A stretch of DNA of 64,000 bases from Candidatus Methanorbis basalitermitum (GCA_031287415.1 JAITSY010000027.1:1-64000); one strand, 5' to 3'. Shown: positions 7,887 through 17,549, counted from the stretch's first letter. Numbers and translations are program-made. Notes: generated by a model from the letters alone, not told the origin.

Positions 7887-9445
7887 AGCGTCTTGATCAT
7901 ATATGGGCCTGTCCGCACATATCCCTGTTTGCGATAGTAGGGCCGGACCCCTACACCGCTCATCACTGCGATACTAGAGTATCCTGCCTCTTTTACCATT
8001 TGCTCGGCGCGTGCAAGCAGCTTCTGGCCATAGGAGCGATGTTGGCGTTCCTCGCCGCCGCCGCGTTCTCCCAGCGGTACGATACTTCCATAGACGTGCA
8101 GCTCGCGGACGAGAGCAGCATCGCCCAGTTCAGCACGGAAAACGGCGCCAGGATATCGCAGGCGGACAAATCCTATCAGGGCGTCTCCGGCGACGGTTGA
8201 TAGAAAGTGCTCGGTTCCGCCGCAGCAGTCATAGGTGAGGAGCTTGTCCTCATCGACACCGTGACTGGGCCTGCGGCCGATCTCTCGGCAGCGGATGCAG
8301 CGGCACGACTTGTCGTTCGCGGCAAGCCGTTTTTGTGCCATCTGGCGGATGTGACCATGAATGGATCCAGAGACTATCAGCTTTGCTGGAATGTCGCGCT
8401 GGATTCGTTGCAGTCTGACATACTCAGGCAGCCGTTCTTTGGCATAGGCGAGAAGGCCGACAAGGTCATCCTCGCCATAGGTTTCGTATGCACCCGATTT
8501 CCACAACTCCTCCAGCTCAGCCCCCGGTGTCACAAGCGTAGGATAGATTTTGAGATAATCAGGACAGAATCGGGAATCGGTGAAGAGGGTATCAAACATC
8601 CGTTTGTCGTGTTCAATGATACTCTGATATAGGTTCGGCATTACATGGAAGCCGACTTTGATGCCTGCATCCCGCAGAAGACGGTTTGCCTCTACGCTGT
8701 CAGCGACGGTGTGACCGCGCTTGTTTGCCAGCAGAAGTTCGTCGTCGATATGCTGAAAACCAAGCTCAACCTTGGTGACGCCGAGGTCCAACATCCGATT
8801 AATGTGCTCTGCGCGACACCAGTCTGGCCGCGTCTCAAAGGTCGTTGCTATGCACCGGACACATGAACTCTCGTTTTCGGTCATCAACTCCGCAAGGCAG
8901 TGCGCCCCAGACGGGGTGCCGGAGAACTCGTTCATTCCTCGCAGACACTCAGAAACGAACCAATCCTGGTACGCCGGTTCGCGCGCGGTCATGGTACCGC
9001 CCATGATGATAAGTTCTGCTTTGTCCACATGATGACCAAGCAGTTTGAACTGGCCAAGCCGGGCCACGACCTGGCGGCAAGGGTCATATTCGTTCTGTTG
9101 GGCGCGGAGTGCTGCTGGTTCCTCGCCGGTATAGCTCTGCGGTGACTGAAAGACATGATCAGGACCCCCAGGACAAGGGAGACATTTGCCGTGAGGGCAG
9201 GCACACGGTGAGGTCATGACCGCAACCGGTGCTACGCCGGAGAGCGTCCGGGTAGGTTTTACTTGCAGGAAACGACGGACGAATGCATACTCCTCGGGGG
9301 AGGCTGCGGCAAGAATTGCGGAGTTCCGAGGCATTGCATCAAGCGAGTATTTCCGACAAACAGAGAGCTTGATGCCCTGGATATCAGGAACAGACGAGGC
9401 GGAGATGAGGGAGATGATCTCTCGGCAGATGTCGTGCTCGTCCAT
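7883..9445 (-). CDS. elp3: Elp3-type tRNA uridine-34 acetyltransferase (radical SAM + GNAT)
   Basis: Archaeal Elp3 puts a carboxymethyl group on U34 of certain tRNAs using radical SAM chemistry and acetyl-CoA. The cluster-binding motif lies in SPCACPHGKCLPCPGGPDH, followed by IIMGGTMTAREPAYQDWFV and the TTFETRPDWC segment of the radical SAM barrel. The C-terminal 130 residues are a GNAT domain ending YYRKQGYVRTGPYMIKTL. I use the methionine at 9445 (520 residues), 19 bases after the UPF0058 stop; the longer open frame to 9526 adds residues of no family character. It is co-directional and coupled with priS. Confidence 0.92.
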   Translation of the reverse strand: MDEHDICREIISLISASSVPDIQGIKLSVCRKYSLDAMPRNSAILAAASPEEYAFVRRFLQVKPTRTLSGVAPVAVMTSPCACPHGKCLPCPGGPDHVFQSPQSYTGEEPAALRAQQNEYDPCRQVVARLGQFKLLGHHVDKAELIIMGGTMTAREPAYQDWFVSECLRGMNEFSGTPSGAHCLAELMTENESSCVRCIATTFETRPDWCRAEHINRMLDLGVTKVELGFQHIDDELLLANKRGHTVADSVEANRLLRDAGIKVGFHVMPNLYQSIIEHDKRMFDTLFTDSRFCPDYLKIYPTLVTPGAELEELWKSGAYETYGEDDLVGLLAYAKERLPEYVRLQRIQRDIPAKLIVSGSIHGHIRQMAQKRLAANDKSCRCIRCREIGRRPSHGVDEDKLLTYDCCGGTEHFLSTVAGDALIGFVRLRYPGAVFRAELGDAALVRELHVYGSIVPLGERGGGEERQHRSYGQKLLARAEQMVKEAGYSSIAVMSGVGVRPYYRKQGYVRTGPYMIKTL

Positions 9446-9464
9446 TTTTGCATGGGGAAAATAG

Positions 9465-9728
9465 TTAGCGTTCTGCGACAACACTTGTGCCGGGATCCTG
9501 GGGAAAAGAGGTATGGGGCTTTTCACGAGAATTCATTTCGGTGACGATCTCGTTCCCGAGCGTGAGAAGAGCGACACGGTGCAGGTTTTTACTCTTGTGA
9601 ATATGGATGGGCGAGATCTGCATGGCGTCGTATTCCTCGGTCGGTACAGTGTTCCCTGAAAATGATTCATAGTATTTCTTAATCTGAACCATTAACATAT
9701 GTAATTGGAGTAATTCTTCCTTCTGCAT
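9465..9728 (-). CDS. UPF0058 family protein
   Basis: An 87-residue archaeal protein of unknown function. It starts MQKEELLQLHMLMVQIKKYY, the typical UPF0058 opening, and has the conserved ISPIHIHKSKNLHRVALLTL segment whose histidines bind metal in a solved homologue. It is the first gene of the UPF0058-elp3-priS-GINS run. A GAGGTG Shine-Dalgarno lies just upstream of the ATG. Confidence 0.85.
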   Translation of the reverse strand: MQKEELLQLHMLMVQIKKYYESFSGNTVPTEEYDAMQISPIHIHKSKNLHRVALLTLGNEIVTEMNSREKPHTSFPQDPGTSVVAER

Positions 9729-9897
9729 ATTTTAAAACACCTCACATCAAAAGATCACTTACATTTGTCTATTCATTTACAGATATAGGTTTTTGGTGAT
9801 GTTTATATCTAAGAAAATATCCAGTTACAGACACGATGAAGCATGGCCTGTTTGCAGGAAAAATATCGATTGTTTGCTAAGACAACCCGTGCGATTG

Positions 9898-9935
9898 CAG
9901 AAGCTGCACGCCTCTGATAAGAGGTGTGCGGTAGC
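9898..9935. repeat. Palindromic repeat A copy
   Basis: Hairpin with arms GCACGCCTCT (9906-9915) and AGAGGTGTGC (9920-9929), a 4-base loop and one G-T pair. It lies in the 255 bp between the UPF0058 promoter and the ADP-ribosylglycohydrolase pseudogene; nothing else is seen there. Confidence 0.75.
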
Positions 9936-9983
9936 TACACGTGCATTTCCCTGGGGCTCACCAATTGGTTTGTGAGGTTTTGG

Positions 9984-10761
9984 ATGACGGTTATATCTGA
10001 GAAGGATTGAATCTTCGTCGGCGGACTTTTCGGAGCCGCGGTAGATGGTGCCGTCGGCCTTACATTTGATAGTATGTTCCCCGGGGTCCGCCGCAACGTT
10101 TCAGTTGCAGGCAGCGGACAGTTCGGCCTTGCGGCTGGTTCGGTGACAGATGATACGCTGATGACGCTTGCCCTTCTCCAGACGTATCTTTCCTGCGGGA
10201 GGTTTGATCGTGATGCATTTCTTTTGCGTATGACGGATATCATCCGAAAGGAACCTGCGACATTTGCAAAGACGCTGTGTACTCTGCGGGATCAGGGATG
10301 CGAGCCTTTTTGCGGTACAGGTGGTAGATCTGCCACCCGGCAGCAGGACACACGACAATGTGATGCGGAAGCTTCCGGTGGGTCTTGTGTACGATCCTCC
10401 GGCCGCGACCGTTTGGGCACGACGGATTTCTGTATTCGCCCATTTTAATCAAGCAGCTGGCGGCTGCTGTGCGGTGGTATCGGCAGCAATTGCGATCTTG
10501 CGGGCGGGCGGGACAAAAGAGAAGACGACGGTTGTTGTGGCGCAGGTCGCATGGCAAAAGCTTTTCTGCGGGAATCTGAATCCATCGGTTGATTATGTGG
10601 AGGCGACCACTTGCGCTCTCACCAGTTTTCTGGATGGAGGGAGCGTCCGCGATTGTGTTGAGAGGGCGGTGTCCCTGGGCGGCGATACGGATACCATTGC
10701 AGCAATCGCTGGGGATCTTGCGGGTGTGGCTTGGGGAATGGACAATGTTCCCAAAGGGTGA
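9984..10761 (+). pseudogene. ADP-ribosylglycohydrolase family, pseudogene
   Basis: Intact members remove ADP-ribose from proteins with a di-magnesium site. The reading starts at ATG 9984 (MTVISEKD), meets an in-frame TGA at 10008, then continues IFVGGLFGAAVDGAVGLTFD and GSVTDDTLMTLALLQ, the first metal-binding block of the family. Around 10305-10345 the reading shifts frame, giving THDNVMRKLPVGLVYDP and the second metal block SLGGDTDTIAAIAGDLAG. The usual last 20-30 residues are also missing. One nonsense codon plus one frameshift plus truncation make it a clear pseudogene, although the two halves of the active site are still readable. Confidence 0.85.
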
Positions 10762-10810
10762 ATTGACCGGATTTTAATCCGGGATAAAATTGGGTTGGTT
10801 GCAGAAGGAC

Positions 10811-11272
10811 TTATGTCGGCACGCTTCGCAGTTCGGCGAGTTTGAGGTGTTTTTTTCCTTTCGGGCACATTTCGTCGTAGGATCCGAGGATCTCAAGGAC
10901 AACGTAGCGTCCCGCTTCAATCATGCCATCTGGATGGCAGAAGACGTACCCCTTGCAGAACCGATCGCCGCATACCGGCGTGTAGGTGATGCGGGTGCGG
11001 ATGGCTGCCGATCTTGCCGGAATCACCGCTGTAATCTGTGCTTCGGTAACCTCGACCACAACTGCACCTCCTTCATGAACGCTGCACTCATGCTTCGCGG
11101 GCCGGACCACTGTCACGCGATAACGGCGTCCATCCTTGAGTTTTGCTCTGTGGCAGACGTTTCTTACTTTGCACACCTCGCATGCGGCAATCATTCCAGC
11201 ATATACGAACTCTGCTCCCTCACGGGCAAGCACTGAGCCGACAATTGTTACGATTTTTTCTGCCTCATCCAT
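10811..11272 (-). CDS. UPF0179 family protein
   Basis: A 153-residue cysteine-containing archaeal protein of unknown function. Recognisable segments are CEVCKVRNVCHRAKL, VRPAKHECSVHEGGAVVVEV and the C-terminal MCPKGKKHLKLAEL. The cysteine spacing suggests zinc or iron-sulfur binding but no role is established. Its ATG lies three bases after the egsA stop in the same direction, so it is probably co-transcribed behind egsA. Confidence 0.85.
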   Translation of the reverse strand: MDEAEKIVTIVGSVLAREGAEFVYAGMIAACEVCKVRNVCHRAKLKDGRRYRVTVVRPAKHECSVHEGGAVVVEVTEAQITAVIPARSAAIRTRITYTPVCGDRFCKGYVFCHPDGMIEAGRYVVLEILGSYDEMCPKGKKHLKLAELRSVPT

Positions 11273-11275
11273 CGT

Positions 11276-12358
11276 TTACCTCTCGTAAAGTGCGTTTACG
11301 GCAGCCTGGGCGGCCTCTCTGGTGATGCCAGTATCAAAGATGGTGAACCGATTGGGACGAATCTCACATGCCCGGAGAATTGCTTCCACACAGGCTCCAT
11401 TGCTGATGCCAAGTTCCCTTGGGGTGGTCGGGGCGCCAATCTTTGTGAGAGAGGATCTGATGCCTTCCCAGTCGCCGCCGTGAAGATACATGCCGATGAT
11501 GGTGCCAAGTCCGCAGGCTTCCCCATGCAGCGCGATTCCTGGTGCAAGTTTTTCCAGCATGTGGGCAAATTTGTGTTCACCGCCGGAGGCAGGGCGGGAA
11601 CTGCCGGCAATACTCATTGCAATTCCCGATGAAAACAGCGCCTTTACCACAATCCAAACAGCCGTCTCATCGTAGCGGCTGACCAGATCCGCGCTCTTGA
11701 CTAAAATCTCGGCCGTTATTTTCGACAGCGTCAGCGCGTACTCGCTGATAGCCTCACCGGTCAGCCGGTGGGACAGCTCCCAGTCGAGGATTGCCGTATA
11801 GTTGGCAATGATATCAGCGTATCCTGCTGCAAGCAGCCGGCGGGGGGCGGTTGCAATGACGCCGGTATCGGCAACGATTGCAAGCGGCGGATGGGCGACA
11901 ACGCTCACATTCCCCGCATCGGTGACGACCGAAGCACGTGAAGAGGCAAGGCCGTCGTGGGAGGCGGCTGTTGGTACGCTGACGAACTGAATGTCGCGAT
12001 TGTAGGAGACCACTTTCGCCGTATCTATCACACGTCCACCTCCGACAGCAACAATCAGGCCTGTCTCCGCACCGAGGCAGGCATCCTCGATTCGCTGAAT
12101 CTCCTCGTAGGTGATCCGCCCAACGGTACAGGCCGCAATGTCGCCGTCCGCGAGCATTTCCATTACCCGCATTCCGACGGATTTCATCGTTGATTCACCT
12201 GACAGCAGCATGATGGGACCGGCAATGCCGAGATCATGTATGATTCCCGGAATTTGGAAAAGGGCGTCATGGCCGACTACAACGTTGCGCGGCATCTGTA
12301 TCCAGCGGGATTTGTCAAAGAATTTATCCTTTAATATTCTATTATTATCTGCGTTCAC
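11276..12358 (-). CDS. egsA: sn-Glycerol-1-phosphate dehydrogenase
   Basis: Reduces dihydroxyacetone phosphate to sn-glycerol-1-phosphate, the backbone of archaeal lipids. The nucleotide-binding block GLIVAVGGGRVIDTAKVVSY, the SVPTAASHDGLASSRAS block and the metal-ligand region SGGEHKFAHMLE followed by HGEACGLGTI are all present. At 360 residues it is full length. The start is a GTG (12358) only 15 bases from the divergent DUF63 start, so its promoter must overlap that gene or the true start lies a little further in. It works in the same pathway as the DGGGP synthase at 61.3 kb. Confidence 0.93.
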   Translation of the reverse strand: MNADNNRILKDKFFDKSRWIQMPRNVVVGHDALFQIPGIIHDLGIAGPIMLLSGESTMKSVGMRVMEMLADGDIAACTVGRITYEEIQRIEDACLGAETGLIVAVGGGRVIDTAKVVSYNRDIQFVSVPTAASHDGLASSRASVVTDAGNVSVVAHPPLAIVADTGVIATAPRRLLAAGYADIIANYTAILDWELSHRLTGEAISEYALTLSKITAEILVKSADLVSRYDETAVWIVVKALFSSGIAMSIAGSSRPASGGEHKFAHMLEKLAPGIALHGEACGLGTIIGMYLHGGDWEGIRSSLTKIGAPTTPRELGISNGACVEAILRACEIRPNRFTIFDTGITREAAQAAVNALYER

Positions 12359-12373
12359 AGTCGGGGTCCTCTC

Positions 12374-13231
12374 ATGTTTAATGAAATAGGTGCGTTCATA
12401 CAGAAATATTATATCGATGCGGTCATGGAGGATCAGCCATATAATATTTACTTGACAATTACATGTACAGCCATATTGCTCGTTACCCTTTATCTTCTTT
12501 ATCGCTTTGCCAGGGCAAGCAATATCAGGATTGACTCGCAGCTGATCCTTGCTTCAATGTCGTTTGTAGTATTCGGCGGCATTCTTCGGGTGGTTGAGGA
12601 TACGGGATGTATTCCAAAGCCGTGGTGGGTGCTGCTTGTTACGCCGCCGATCTTTTTCTTGGTGCTGTTGTACACGATCTTTGCGCTGGTGATTTCTCGC
12701 ACACTGGAAACTCACAGAATTGTTTCGTCATATACTAAGCCGTATTTCTGGGTTGGTGCGGCATCAAGCGCTGTGACGCTGGCGTTTCTCTGCTGGTGGG
12801 GTATTACACAGACAGAGCTTGATCTCTGGGTTGCTGCCTGCGTACTGATGACGGCGACATCGGCCGCAGTGATTTTCTGGGTGCTGCTCCGCTATGGGTT
12901 TGGCTTTGAGTACGTGCCCCATCCTCATTATAAGATACTGATATTCGGTCATCTGCTGGATGCGTCAGCGACAAGTTTTGCGCTGGATCTGCATCCAATG
13001 CATTATATTGAGCAGCATGTTTTGGGCGATTATCTGATTCAGCTTACGGGAACAGCGTTTGTGATGTTCCCACTGAAGATTGCTGTGTTGATTCCTGCTA
13101 TCTATATTTTGGAGAGCTTCAGGTACGAGGGGGATATGGGGGACATCTGGCATCTGGTTCTGCTTGCCATGATTACGATCGGATTTGCGCCAGGGGTGCG
13201 TGATCTGCTGAGGGGGGTGCTGTTTATCTGA
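12374..13231 (+). CDS. DUF63 family archaeal membrane protein
   Basis: A 285-residue polytopic membrane protein of unknown function found across euryarchaea. About seven hydrophobic segments are visible, with a conserved-looking FGHLLDASATSFALDL stretch around residue 195 and a short charged N-terminus before the first helix. A TATA-like run at 12331-12341, 34-43 bases upstream of the ATG, lies inside the egsA coding start. The 3' end runs directly into a broken SpoIIM/DUF95 gene, which suggests the two once formed an operon. Confidence 0.85.
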   Translation: MFNEIGAFIQKYYIDAVMEDQPYNIYLTITCTAILLVTLYLLYRFARASNIRIDSQLILASMSFVVFGGILRVVEDTGCIPKPWWVLLVTPPIFFLVLLYTIFALVISRTLETHRIVSSYTKPYFWVGAASSAVTLAFLCWWGITQTELDLWVAACVLMTATSAAVIFWVLLRYGFGFEYVPHPHYKILIFGHLLDASATSFALDLHPMHYIEQHVLGDYLIQLTGTAFVMFPLKIAVLIPAIYILESFRYEGDMGDIWHLVLLAMITIGFAPGVRDLLRGVLFI

Positions 13232-13598
13232 TAAGGTTGTATCGAAGGTTCTACCTGACGGCGCTTGTGATTGTGGCGGCTCTGTTCTTTGGAGTCTGTA
13301 TCTCCGGGTATGCCTCCTCGCTTTCGGTACTGGAGGAACGGATGAGATCGTGGTGACGGTTCGGCATCCAACGACGAAAATGGACGCAACAGTTCCCCAC
13401 GGCATCTTTGAAATCGCGGTAATTCTGATGGTGGCAGCCCTCGGGCTGCAGATGGGCAGATCGCTGTATCTGGGTGTGCAGGGAAGGAATAATGCTGGGG
13501 GGATGACATGCATGTGGTACGGGACACGGTTTTTGCTGGTGGTTGTGCCGCTGCGGGCTGCTGTGGCACTGATGAAGTCATTTGGAACGCTAGTTATT
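13229..13598 (+). pseudogene. Stage II sporulation protein M / DUF95-like membrane protein, pseudogene
   Basis: The first frame gives RLYRRFYLTALVIVAALFFG and CISGYASSLSVLEERM, then stops at about 13354. A second frame resumes with DATVPHGIFEIAVILMVAALG, the diagnostic PHGIFE motif of the SpoIIM/DUF95 family, then a degraded last helix. Most of the middle of the protein is deleted. A RepB half-site (13609-13626) follows. The 234 bases from here to proS hold nothing else recognisable. Confidence 0.75.
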
Positions 13599-13608
13599 GC
13601 AGCGTATG

Positions 13609-13626
13609 GTTGCATGGCAGCGGAAC
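13609..13626. repeat. Palindromic repeat B, half copy
   Basis: The sequence GTTGCATGGCAGCGGAAC equals one arm plus loop of the repeat B palindrome at 51181-51213. The second arm is absent. It lies in debris between the DUF95 pseudogene and proS. Confidence 0.6.
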
Positions 13627-13832
13627 GCTTGCAGTACATGGTGCCCCGAGGACTCGTCAGGACCGGAGCCCAAGACAGGGTACAACTGTCTGTTCGACGC
13701 AAATTGCGTGGTCGGGTGTATCACCGGAGACGGCTGGGAGATCAATTAGAGCCTGCATTTTCCGGTGAAAGTGGGTTACCTTAATTACTCTCTCGGCGCA
13801 TAGATCTAATCGTTTCAGGTGTAGTATACAAC

Positions 13833-15266
13833 ATGGCAGAAGATACAGGGGGACTACCGCCACGCAGTGATTTCAGCGCGTGGTACAATGAAGTTATCCG
13901 GCGCGCAGAAATTATGGATGTCCGCTATCCGGTCAAGGGACTTTATGTTTGGTATCCATTCGGGTTTGCCCTCCGCAGCCAGACCTACACACTTCTCCGC
14001 GGCCTTTTAAACAGAGATCATGAAGAAACGCTCTTTCCTCTTCTGATTCCAGAGACGGAGTTCATGAAAGAGGCCGAGCACATCAAAGGCTTTGAAAACG
14101 AGGTCTACTGGGTTACCCACGGCGGCTTGTCACTTCTTGAGGTGAAGCTCGCGCTCCGCCCGACATCGGAGACCGCAATCTATCCTATGTACGCGCTCTG
14201 GATCCGTTCGCACGCAGATCTTCCGCTGAAGTTGTACCAGATTGTGAGCACATTTCGCTGCGAAACAAAACACACCCGTCCGCTGATCCGGCTCCGGGAA
14301 ATTACCTCTTTTATGGAATCCCACACGGTGCACGCAACTTGGGATGAGGCAAACGAACAAGTCGAGTACGAACTTGGGTTGTCGCAGGAATTCTACCGTG
14401 ATCTTGGTATTCCGATCCTTATCTCCAAACGTCCTGACTGGGACAAGTTCCCGGGTGCAGACTTTACGATGGCGATTGATGTAGTGATGCCGGATGGCAG
14501 AACCCTGCAGATCGGAACAGTCCATCATCTTGGTGATCACTTCTCCCGAACCTTCGGCATCACCTATGAGGATGTGAACGGCGAGCAACAGTTCGGCTTG
14601 CAGACCTGCTACGGCATCTCCGAGCGATGTATCGCTGCAATCATCGGTGTCCACGGCGACGACAAAGGTCTCGTGCTTCCGGCAACGGTTGCACCGACGC
14701 AGGTTGCGATCATTCCGGTCATCGTCGGCAAACGTGGTGATGAGATTCTTGCAGCAGGCGAGGAGCTTGAAAGCGAACTGAAGCAGTCTGGTCTTCGTGT
14801 GAAGATGGATACCCGCGACATGCGGCCTGGTGCAAAGTATTACCACTGGGAGCTGCACGGCGTGCCGCTACGAGTGGAGCTTGGTCCCCGCGATCTTGAC
14901 AGCAGACAACTTGTGTGCGTGAACCGCCTGGGTGCCAAGACCATTATTTCCCGCGAAAATGCAGCAGAATCGGTGAAAAAACTGCTTGGAGAGGTGCATG
15001 ACCAAATACTTGCCCGCGCGGAGAGCCATCTTGAGAGCCGCCTGATGACGGCTACAACTTCCGAGGAGTGCTGCAGGAAGCTGGACGGCAATGTGATGGC
15101 TGTGCACTGGTGTGGCTGCCGAGAGTGCGCAGACAAGCTTGAGGAGCTAACGAACGCAAGCCTGCTTGGAACCGAGATCCGCAGCAGATATGTGATCGAT
15201 GATGAAGGGCCGTGCATCATCTGCAGCAAGCTCGGCAGGGCTGCTCTTGTAGGCAGATCCTACTAA
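13833..15266 (+). CDS. proS: Prolyl-tRNA synthetase (archaeal/eukaryotic type)
   Basis: Charges tRNA-Pro. Class II motifs are visible: [19 protein letters not shown] and [20 protein letters not shown], then the ATP-site region [20 protein letters not shown]. An anticodon-binding domain follows ([21 protein letters not shown] onward), then the C-terminal zinc-binding domain with [10 protein letters not shown] and the final CIICSKLG. At 477 residues it is a complete archaeal ProRS. The palindromic repeat right behind its stop could end the transcript. Confidence 0.96.
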   Translation: MAEDTGGLPPRSDFSAWYNEVIRRAEIMDVRYPVKGLYVWYPFGFALRSQTYTLLRGLLNRDHEETLFPLLIPETEFMKEAEHIKGFENEVYWVTHGGLSLLEVKLALRPTSETAIYPMYALWIRSHADLPLKLYQIVSTFRCETKHTRPLIRLREITSFMESHTVHATWDEANEQVEYELGLSQEFYRDLGIPILISKRPDWDKFPGADFTMAIDVVMPDGRTLQIGTVHHLGDHFSRTFGITYEDVNGEQQFGLQTCYGISERCIAAIIGVHGDDKGLVLPATVAPTQVAIIPVIVGKRGDEILAAGEELESELKQSGLRVKMDTRDMRPGAKYYHWELHGVPLRVELGPRDLDSRQLVCVNRLGAKTIISRENAAESVKKLLGEVHDQILARAESHLESRLMTATTSEECCRKLDGNVMAVHWCGCRECADKLEELTNASLLGTEIRSRYVIDDEGPCIICSKLGRAALVGRSY

Positions 15267-15270
15267 CCAA

Positions 15271-15300
15271 AACTACACGCCTCTAATAGAGGTGTGCAAC
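15271..15300. repeat. Palindromic repeat A copy
   Basis: Hairpin ACACGCCTCT - AAT - AGAGGTGTGC, five bases after the proS stop and upstream of nusA. It is placed so that it could act as a transcription terminator or RNA-processing site. Confidence 0.8.
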
Positions 15301-15365
15301 CTCTTCGAATACTGTGGGGTTGTTCCCCGCACACAAATTATTTCAACAAGTACATTTCTGAGATC

Positions 15366-15842
15366 ATGACAGGTACATACGATAAATATGCTGCAGTGGA
15401 GCGGACGATCGATTTCAAAGAACGCCGATATATTGAGGAACTCCGGATTCTGACGAAGGCTACTGCGATTGATTGTCTGATTGACGATCGGTTTGAACGG
15501 ATCATTTATGTGATCAAACCGGGAGATATGGGGCTTGCAATAGGGAAAAACGGCGACAACATCAAGAAAATGTCGCGAGTTCTTGGGAAACGGATTGAAA
15601 TGGTAGAATTTTCCGAAGATCGTGGGCAGTTTATTGCGAATATGTTTAAACCTGCGAAGGTTACGGATGTTTTGTTCGGCGAACCTGGCGAACCAGTGAC
15701 GATTCTAGTACTGGAGAGAGGAGATTTTGGTCTTGCAATTGGCAAGGGAGGATTAACGATAGGGAAGGCCCGCCTGCTAGTCCGCAGGTTCTTTGGAAAG
15801 GACATCGGGGACATTGCAATTCCGGGGGAGGGGGATGAGTGA
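15366..15842 (+). CDS. nusA: NusA-like RNA-binding transcription factor (two KH domains)
   Basis: Archaeal NusA consists only of the two KH domains of bacterial NusA. Both GxxG loops are visible: GLAIGKNGDNIKKMSRV near residue 60 and GLAIGKGGLTIGKARLLV near residue 125. The length (158) is close to the family's 140-150. I use the ATG at 15366, since residues upstream in the open frame come from the repeat. In many archaea nusA lies in the RNA polymerase/S12/S7 operon; here it stands behind proS and in front of a broken hisE, an unusual location. Confidence 0.87.
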   Translation: MTGTYDKYAAVERTIDFKERRYIEELRILTKATAIDCLIDDRFERIIYVIKPGDMGLAIGKNGDNIKKMSRVLGKRIEMVEFSEDRGQFIANMFKPAKVTDVLFGEPGEPVTILVLERGDFGLAIGKGGLTIGKARLLVRRFFGKDIGDIAIPGEGDE

Positions 15843-16154
15843 TGAGTGCTGAAGTGTTTGATGAGCTGGGCAGGTTAATCTGTGGGTTGGGGGAACAGGA
15901 TCTCAGCAAAAAGTCGTATATCCGCCACCGGGTGTTCCATCTGAAAGGTATTGACAAGTCGCTGGAGAAGGTCGGCGAGGAGTCCTGTGAGTTTGTGATT
16001 GCGGTGAAAACGGCAATGTGATGGGAATTGTGAGTGAGGCAGGACATATCTGCTGTTTCACCGGATGGTTGCCCTGAAAGCAGCGAACGTGGATTTTGCA
16101 AAAGTGGAGAAGGAGCTTAGGATCCGGTGGTCCAGCATGTACCTCCACGATTGA
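15842..16154 (+). pseudogene. hisE: Phosphoribosyl-ATP diphosphatase HisE, pseudogene
   Basis: HisE performs the second step of histidine synthesis. Three successive frames are needed to read it: EVFDELGRLICGLGEQDLSK with GIDKSLEKVGEESCEFVIAV, then GNVMGIVSEAGHI, then LLFHRMVALKAANVDFAKVE with KELRIRW. Together these cover the normal length of about 100 residues, including the KxGEE metal-binding motif, so the gene is collinear but carries two frameshifts close together around 16015-16050. The ATG overlaps the nusA stop by one base. Unless another hisE (or a hisIE fusion) exists elsewhere, histidine synthesis would be blocked. Confidence 0.88.
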
Positions 16155-16256
16155 TTCTTTTTCAGCCCTGTTTTTGCTGCACAACATCTATTGTCGTGCC
16201 GAGACTCTTCTTCAGCTGTTCAGACCGATCACCGGCGGTTGATGGTATGCTTGGTC

Positions 16257-17435
16257 TTACGATCCTTCGCAGCGGGTGCCGAATTTTTCGTTGAGCATGT
16301 GCTCTTTGACGATCGCATTTTCCGGGATGATCACTTCGGGCCACAGGCGCGTTCCCGAATGGATGGTGACGTTGTTGCGGAGAACCGATCGCGGGCCAAT
16401 CACGGTATTATGTTCGATTGAACAGTTGTCTCCGATGGTTGTGTCAATGTCGATGATGCTGCCGGAGATGGTGGTGTTCGCGCCGACGACGACGCCGTTG
16501 TAAATGGAGGAGGAGAAGATTTTTGTGTTGCTTTTAATCATGGCGTTTTCACCAATACTGGTGTATGGGCCGATGATGACGTTTTCGCCAATCATAGCCC
16601 CATTACCGATAAAAACGGGACCAACAACCCGTGACCCGGAGCCAAGGAGGATGCCGTCTCCGAACTGCACTGGCCCGGTAATATGGGCATCTTTCACGTT
16701 TAGCGTGCCAGAGATATTGGTTGTTGTATTTTCCTGCAGCTTCCACTTCTCTGCCGCCCGCAACATCGCCGGATTTCCGACATCTGTCCAGTTACCGCGT
16801 GCCAGCCAACCGCTCAGCTGATATCCCCCCTCCATCAACAGCGGGAACAGATCCTTTGCGAAATCAAACTTCGTATTTATTGGAATAAACTCAAATATTC
16901 TCGGGTCGCAGACGTAGATGCCGGTGCTTGCGAGGTTGGAGAAGATCTCTCCAGGTGCGGGTTTTTCCCGGAACCGATGGATTCGAAGCGACGCATCCAG
17001 CTCGGCAATACCGAATTCCCGAGGATCTTCGATACTGATGAGGCCGATCGAGGTAAGCGCCGACGAGTTCATGTGCTCGCGGTAGAACTCAAGCAGGTTC
17101 AGATCCGTCATATGATCCCCACCAACCACTAAGAACGGGGCATCATTCAGATATTTCTCCGCATTCTTCACCGATCCTGCCGTACCAAGCTTCACCTTCT
17201 CCGGCACATATGTGATCGCTGCCCCGTACAGTGATCCGTCGCCCAGTGCCTTCTGGATTTCATCGCCCAGATACCCAATCGTAATCACAATGTTCGTAAA
17301 GCCGAGATTCGCCAGATGCGTCACTAGATGCACAATCGACGGGCGATTTGCAATAGGAATACACGGCTTTGGCCGCTCGAATGTAAGCGGACGAAGACGC
17401 GTACCCTCACCGCCGCACATAATGCAGGCTTTCAT
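16257..17435 (-). CDS. Bifunctional sugar-1-phosphate nucleotidylyltransferase / left-handed beta-helix protein
   Basis: The N-terminal 230 residues are a nucleotidyltransferase: MKACIMCGGEGTRLRPLTFE holds the GGxGTRLxPLT nucleotide loop and ERPKPCIPIANRP the catalytic lysine region; FLVVGGDHMTDLNLLEF follows. The C-terminal 150 residues are hexapeptide repeats (for example IGNGAMIGENVIIGPYTSIG) forming a left-handed beta-helix. This architecture matches archaeal GlmU-like or mannose-1-phosphate guanylyltransferase-like enzymes that make nucleotide sugars for glycans. The exact sugar cannot be told from sequence. It stands alone between pseudogenes. Confidence 0.88.
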   Translation of the reverse strand: MKACIMCGGEGTRLRPLTFERPKPCIPIANRPSIVHLVTHLANLGFTNIVITIGYLGDEIQKALGDGSLYGAAITYVPEKVKLGTAGSVKNAEKYLNDAPFLVVGGDHMTDLNLLEFYREHMNSSALTSIGLISIEDPREFGIAELDASLRIHRFREKPAPGEIFSNLASTGIYVCDPRIFEFIPINTKFDFAKDLFPLLMEGGYQLSGWLARGNWTDVGNPAMLRAAEKWKLQENTTTNISGTLNVKDAHITGPVQFGDGILLGSGSRVVGPVFIGNGAMIGENVIIGPYTSIGENAMIKSNTKIFSSSIYNGVVVGANTTISGSIIDIDTTIGDNCSIEHNTVIGPRSVLRNNVTIHSGTRLWPEVIIPENAIVKEHMLNEKFGTRCEGS

Positions 17436-17480
17436 ATTACTCTATTATTTATGCCTCGCACCTATTGGTTGTATCGCAAA

Positions 17481-17511
17481 TGTCGGCACAACTCTATCAG
17501 AGGCATGCAGC
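17481..17511. repeat. Palindromic repeat A, degenerate copy
   Basis: Reads TGTCGGCACAACTCTATC followed by AGAGGCATGCAGC, a decayed version of the longer repeat A copy at 57648-57695 in the same orientation. Confidence 0.5.
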
Positions 17512-17549
17512 AAACCTATGAAGTACACGCATTGGTACGGCATAAGTTA

